Positions 57,986 through 64,000 of a stretch of DNA of 64,000 nt are shown piece by piece (the first letter of the stretch is position 1; each line of letters starts with the position of its first letter). Under the pieces are notes generated by a model. It made no database searches. It was not told where the DNA came from and was given only the letters and a program-made list of their open reading frames with translations. A program made the translations under genes and the position numbers. This stretch comes from Sycobia sp. Sy_11 (Eukaryota > Arthropoda > Insecta > Hymenoptera > Epichrysomallidae). The DNA is taken from contig JACCIC010000015.1 in NCBI GenBank assembly GCA_018907035.1, forward strand, positions 5,313,501-5,377,500, in the 5' to 3' direction.

Positions 57986-59140
57986 TAATTTAATTGACAA
58001 CAGTCGACATAAGTATAGTTTATGTATTATATCAGATTAATAACTTAATTATAAATAATTATTCATATAAATGTGTAGCAGAGAAGTGAGTCTAAGTATT
58101 ACATTAAGTGAACAAATTTAAAAATCCAAATTACTATCAATGTAATACAAATTAATATTTTGTATAAATAAATTCACTTTTAATATCTTTTTGCAGCCTT
58201 TTTTTATATACAGTATGTATTTTTTAAAACGTTCATAACGATTCGCGCCTTAGAAGGGCACTTTCTCATTTATTATTTAATGTTAAAAAATCCATTGATT
58301 TATATTTCAAATTTCTGGCTGAAAAAGTGGTTAATAGATTTTACTTTTTGAGGTTGATAAAAATTGTAATTATTACATCTACAGTTGAAATTGATTGAAA
58401 ATATATCAAATTTTCATTATTTTAATAATATATAAACTTAATGCTTATTACTCGATACGAATTTCACTGTACATTTGACATTCAAATTTAAGAAATTTTT
58501 ATGCTAATTAGAAAAGAGAGAGGGAGAGCGAAAGAGAGAGGCAGTTATGAGAATAAAATACAGCAATATTATTACGCGGTTAACAATGACACACTCCACG
58601 TATGTTAAAATATAAATAAATAAAAAACTTGTAGTTTTTGGTAAATTTTCATTCGTTAACTGTCAATTAAGTAAAATTTATTCCATTCAAAAACTGTTTG
58701 CACAGTTCGTGATGGATGGTCTATGTTGCATGCCAAACAAAATCGCATTTTTTTATTTAAAAAAAAAACAATATTCAGAACACGATATTTTTTTATTATT
58801 AATGGTTAAATATTTGAACGAAATGTACGAAATAATAAAATATCTTTGATGGTTTTAGATATTGCTTATATTTTCATATTTAATTTTTAATAGGGACGAC
58901 GAATTATTGATAGAATTCTGTATGGAGTTTTCCAAGATTTTTTATAGTATTTTCTAAAAAAAAAAATGATACAATGAATTATGGAAATACGATAATAAAA
59001 AATCATATAGATATAGCAAAAAAATTTATTTAATTCAGAACTAGGTCACTACGACATCGCCTGTAATCATTAATTTCAAGATCCAATATTTTATCAGAAG
59101 CCACACAAAAAAAAAACAAAAAAATAACAAAAACTATTCC
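57986..59140. other. AT-rich intergenic stretch
   Basis: Nothing recognised except a short purine-rich patch at 58515-58545. Confidence 0.45.
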
Positions 59141-60000
59141 TGCTTCGAATGAAGGACCGATTAATTCTCGCATCGGTTAGCGCCGTATCCTCGAGCGCGA
59201 CTTGATTCCGTACGAAGTCTCCTATCCCTCCCCCCACCGCGCCGTTTCCCTCATAACTCAGCTCGGAATCAAAGCGAAAATCGCAGAATGCTTTTAAGAC
59301 GTCTATTATGCAATAAGAGACGTTTATCACCTGGAATGAGGTCCCGGGGTCGCGGCGCCACGGCATTCGCGCCGAGTCGAACGTTATACAGACGCGCGGC
59401 GCTCTTTACGGAAGAGCGGAGGAGCGCCGTAAAAAAAAAAAAAAAAAAAAAAAAGAGGAAGGGAATAAGCCGAGCGTGAAGGTAAGACAAAGGCGAGGCG
59501 AGATGGCGGGGGTGGAGGTTGGGAGGGAGGTCCGTGAGTTTCGGCAGCTCCACCCCGAAATTTACGAGCTCCCGAGCTGATGGGGTTTCCGTGTGCTGGC
59601 TCCGTCCTAATATCTTTACAAGCTTCGCTCTCTCACTCTCTCTCTCTCTCTCTCTCGTTATATATATATCTTTCTTACCCTCGCTCTCGCAACGGACCGC
59701 TAAGGAGATGGAGAGAGGTATATAAAAAGAAGAAGAAAAAAGAAGTAGGGAGAAAAACAACAGGGGTGAACGACGAAGATAAAAGGAAAGATATAGAGAG
59801 GCCGGGGGGGGGGGCGAAAAGTTTCGGCCGGCCACCGTCCGCGCGTTGAAAAATCAATCGTTAACGCACCCCCCCCCCTTGGGCTCCGGCCTGCGTGTCT
59901 CGTCGATGTGTCGTCGGGGCAAAGAACAACGGAAGGTCGTAGGTAAGATTTTGTACGTTCTTTCTTCCCCCTTTCCCCCTCAGTTCGTTCGACGAAGATT
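59141..60000. other. GC island with poly-A, CT and poly-G/C runs
   Basis: An A run at 59431-59454, (CT)n at 59629-59656, G and C runs at 59802-59814 and 59870-59878, and the phrase gcgaaaagtttcggcc are present. Open frames on both strands up to 188 codons are low-complexity and not called as genes. Confidence 0.5.
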
Positions 60001-61600
60001 AAATTCGTTTGCTTGAAATGAGGAGAAATAGGAGCTTAGATTTTGGGGTAGCTTCGCAACATTGATATAATAGTAGCTGATAATGGACTAATTGGCACTC
60101 TCGTCTCGGCTCTGAAGCCGAGAAAATTATCTGACCGATAGCTGGCTTCTGTAGAAAATTCTTTTTGTAAAAATTCTGAAAAACTGATACAGGCTTTTGC
60201 GTACGCGCGCGGAGTATTTTATTTGATCTAGTGTTATTGAACACCCGATTATCGTTATAAAATGCATTTGGCATTTACTTTATTTAATACATTTTGATAT
60301 TTTTTTATAATTACTAAGATAGATCCTAAAAGGATTATTATAGGAACTACAATAGCATTTTTAATTTTTAAAATTCTATGTAAACATTATTAATTAAAAT
60401 AATAAAATTGTTAACCGATAAACATTATGTATTATAGAAAGTTTTATCAATACCACTGATGTATGGATTATTTGAGCTAATTCATCCACTATTTAATTGA
60501 ATTTTAGAAATAACTAAAGTGTATGAAACAAAATAAATAAAAGTTTGATAAATAATTAAAAATAATCTTGTCAATAACACGGTTTAAGGTTTTTTCAAAA
60601 TCAAAATTAGCTTGTTGAAAAAACATAATGTAAACTATTACGAAAAAAATGAAATTTAAAAAATACTTTATTACTATTTAAGCAATTATTGGAAATTTTT
60701 ATATTTAATCCAGGACCAGCTACTTACGTGGCGGTAGATTTCGAAAAACTGCCAGCATTTTTGTTTTAACGGGTTGTCAACTAATTTTTTTTCCAATCGA
60801 GTAAAAAATACTCCGTTCTCAATAATATAATCTAGATGCAAGACATTATTGCAAATTTTAGTTATTAATTTCTAGTTATTAATATTAATATCTTTCAGTC
60901 AATTTATTTACATTACTAAACAGTTTCAAATAAATTTGTGCAGCCATGTCAAAATGAGAACGTTCCATAAGAACAAATTATAAATAAAATTGGAAAAACG
61001 TTCTCGTTTCTACACTATTGGACAAATTTGTTAAAACATTCGCAACAATGTAGATTAGACGTAGATAAAAAACATAATTAATTAAAATTTTCAATAATTT
61101 CATCCTCAGATGTCATATTATTGAAAACGCAGTGTTTTTTGCTCTACCGATAAAAAATGACTTTTATCATTTTTCTTTTAAATTCGTAATTTTCGAGATA
61201 TTTTCCTCTACAGAAATTTTTTGCATTTTAAATACATTTGAAAAATATTGAACAGAAATTAGTTTTTCTTAATAACTTTCTTATGTAAATTTACATTGAA
61301 CAATATCGATTTTTAATGACCCGAGCTGTCACGTTTCAGATTTGCTTATACGAACAATTATGTATTTGTGAAAATCGCTATTGTAAATAAGATCGAAACA
61401 GAAGTATTTATTCTTCTAAGACTAAAATAGGTTTATTTATTTACAAATTAAATACAAAATACTCGACCAATCGTACGTCTGATAAACGCTTATAAAAGCA
61501 ATAAGTACTTTCAGTTTCATCGTGCTATGCAAATATTACGCTCTCTTTGTACCCTGAAAAGTAAAGGCATGCATGGGAAATGATCGCAACTTTTTAAAAC
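60001..61600. other. AT-rich intergenic stretch
   Basis: Nothing recognised. Confidence 0.45.
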
Positions 61601-62035
61601 GAGTATACCCTTATGCGCGTATAATGTTAAAATAAAACTAATAAATTGGGGGTGGGGGTAGGGTGGATACGTCAACGTTCGCTTTATTGCCAATACATGT
61701 ATTGTCAACTGGGAATTTTTTTCCCTCTGTGCCTCCTACGGCTGAAAGTGCTTTTTATCATCCGTCTCCTCTCGCCCAGCGCCGTGCGAAATAAGTGGAA
61801 ATAAGTGAAGAGCCCGCTCGTATGGGGGAGGGGGATGGAATGGAAATGTCGGCCGGGCTATTATTTGCGGAGAATGATATAAAAATAGAAAAACGCAACG
61901 AGCCGGCGGCGGGGAGGGAACGGACGGTTGGGGGGGGGAGGGTGAAAGGTCGCTGTTAGCTGCACCTGAGAAATATTATTAAAGCTCGTCCCATTACCCA
62001 GCGGAATTGCAGGCGTGAAATGCAAAAAGATTCGG

Positions 62036-62068
<33 letters not shown>

Positions 62069-62290
62069 TGGTCACAGCCAATATACAAAAAGCAGACGCC
62101 CGCCTTTTGCCGAGCTTTTCACTACGGGGTCGCCCTCCCCCCTCCCCCCCACCCTCGAGGCCGAAAAAGGGAATGGAGAATTACAATAAAAGCGGAGACA
62201 ACCGTACAAAGGAGCTCGGCCAGCCTTCTTCTCGACTTTTCTCGGCTTTCAATTTGCTTTCAACTTTTTACACGTTGTATTTCTAATTGA
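61601..62290. other. GC-richer island with (CT)n
   Basis: G-rich runs at 61644-61660 and 61930-61942, (CT)n at 62036-62068 and C runs at 62136-62150 are present. No gene is recognised. Confidence 0.45.
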
Positions 62291-64000
62291 CATCTTTTAT
62301 CGGGCTAATTGGCTGATATTCATCATCAAAATAAACTAGGTATCGTTAAATTATCCAGTTACTAAACTTCATTTAGACATCACGCGCACTTGAATCATCC
62401 ACGTGTACTTTAACCATTACGATCGCGTATAATCGGAATAAAATACTACAGAAAAAAAGTTATTCTCAAATTACAGGAAAAAACTTCTCTGCTACTTCGA
62501 CCAGTGGATGTATGAAAATAGCTCGATGGATGCTTCCATCCTCCGAGTAAATTAGGAGATGCAGTTCAAGGTAGTTGGACGGAACTTCTGGTTTATCAGA
62601 CGTCGCGGCCGCGCGTAACAAAACCTCATTGGCGAGCCGGCAATCGTGTACGGCCTGGGGGAGGGGGAGGAGGAAGTTCCAACTCAAGTAAACAAGACCC
62701 ATCAATCAGTCGATGAGGTTATATAAAGTACAATCAATCACATCTCGGTCTACGTGATCGCGGAGGTTCGAGTTTTAAACCCGTGTATCACGTTGGTATT
62801 ATGCTGTAGAAAATCTTTAGTACTAATTATTGCACTCTTAGTCGCGTGGCAACTGGAAATTTTGTTAAACGGTTTGGAACATCCAAATAATATATTATGT
62901 TATGAATTTCCGTATCCATTAAAGCGGTTCTTTTTCTAAGTGAAACCAATTGAGCTGAAAAGCCTTATTTACTTCTTTTGAGAATTTAATGTTACTTTTC
63001 CACTTTCTAAGGTAGATAAACGTATCCTATTGGAAAGATAACATTGGACCTACGCATGATCTGGAAAGCAAAGATGAAGGTTTACTTTAAGATCGCTGAT
63101 TCTCTAGTTCTCTTGGAAAAGATGGACATAAGTGTGTATCTATCAGTTTTTCTAATTAGGATATTTCAAGTGATTTTTACATTAAACAATTACAACATGA
63201 ATTATCCAAAAATCTCACCAGAATCTCCGTAATAATCTCGTTTTTCCAACCAAAATTCTTGCCTGCAAATAACATTGTTTTTCTTCGTGTAAGGACGAAA
63301 TTGGTAATCGTGAGATTTTCTTTACTATCCAATATCTGATTTTGAAAGCATACGCGTATAATTTTGTCAATTTTAACAGACGCAAAGATTCGTCAGGCAC
63401 TGTTTGTACAACGTCCCCGAAAAAAATTTGGTAGGCGATGATAAAACTCGCGTCCCGCTGATAATCCGTTATAATTTCTAAGAATAGTTTTGTAAATATT
63501 TCCTTCGTTTCCTACAGAAAGGTAATAAATACGCCCAAAGAATAGTTTTGTGTCTCGTCTGTTTCGGAAATCAATGAAGGATAAAGATAGATGTACTCTT
63601 CCGCTTAAAATGTTCCATTCTTCTGTTTTCTCTTTATCCGTGAATTTCCATCTTGTTGTTCGTTAGCATTTATTCAGCTGCTTTATTATGTACAGTATTA
63701 TTACACTAATGTGATGAACTAGTATCAGAAAGACTTTTGTCTCATTGGATGATTACATAATAATGTTTATACATCATGCGGGTACGGCGAAGAAAAATTT
63801 TAAATATTAGAATTTTATAATTGCATTGTGACTTAAAATAAATGAAGTATTTCCCTCAACTGTCTTATTACAAAAGTCTAAAATTTATTAGTTCTTTTTT
63901 TTTTTAATCACTAGTGATTTTTTTTTTCGTATACATCAAAATTCCTTTACAGTCGAGCTTACGGTTCAATTATAAAGCCTAGGTGCATTATGCCCTCTTT
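62291..64000. other. AT-rich intergenic stretch to the window edge
   Basis: A small GC patch is at 62600-62670. No coding exon is recognised on either strand. Confidence 0.45.

Noticed and set aside
59269..59835. 188-codon minus-strand open frame
   Set aside because: Made of poly-F, poly-S and CT-repeat translation in a GC island; no gene-like features.
1..64000. CRISPR arrays, bacterial operons or rRNA genes
   Set aside because: None seen; the window is eukaryotic, and the only regular arrays are microsatellites, the leader minisatellite and the three hairpins.

Overview
This is a eukaryotic, strongly AT-rich window, most likely from a hymenopteran insect and plausibly an ant. The evidence is long (TA)n tracts, isolated GC-rich islands with poly-G/poly-C runs, short spliced exons in an AT-rich background, and a typical insect load of mariner, hAT, BEL/Pao, Ty3/Gypsy and SINE sequences. 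The species cannot be fixed from the sequence alone. Only one convincing host protein gene is present: a nine-exon C2H2 zinc-finger gene on the + strand (22879-26448).

Layout. 1-3260: a degenerate block flanked by direct repeats and ending in a poly-G tract. It looks like an LTR-type element that holds a row of hairpins and a broken leucine-rich-repeat-like reading frame. 3420-5900: fragments of a short inverted-repeat element, two mariners and a hAT. 5900-7430: a pyrimidine-rich low-complexity tract. 7468-17935: a nearly complete Ty3/Gypsy element inserted in a (TA)n tract. It has two LTRs of about 960 bp, a tRNA-Lys-like primer site, a long leader with a minisatellite, gag and pol in a -1 frame relationship, a third ORF of unknown function and a polypurine tract. 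gag carries two premature stops and pol one, although the LTRs differ at only about ten positions. 18000-22750: a tRNA-derived SINE with a clear target-site duplication, a 1.4-kb long-inverted-repeat element and hAT fragments. 22879-26448: the zinc-finger gene. 26450-41100: mostly AT-rich sequence with microsatellites, GC islands and a mariner fragment. 41118-43250: a hAT remnant split by a 289-bp inverted-repeat element flanked by a 10-bp duplication. 43260-48090: intergenic. 48100-50765: a BEL/Pao remnant lacking its reverse transcriptase. 50770-64000: intergenic, with three consecutive similar hairpins (53383-53563), a deleted mariner with both terminal repeats (56861-57380), two more copies of the inverted-repeat family and several GC islands.

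How the parts relate. The Gypsy element has a complete architecture: slippery heptamer plus downstream stem for Gag-Pol, a splice-acceptor-like site just before ORF3, and donor-like sites in the LTR. The inverted-repeat family and the hAT family are found inserted into one another, so both were mobile over an overlapping period. The least explained signals are the triple hairpin at 53.4 kb, the hairpin row at 1.5 kb and Gypsy ORF3.
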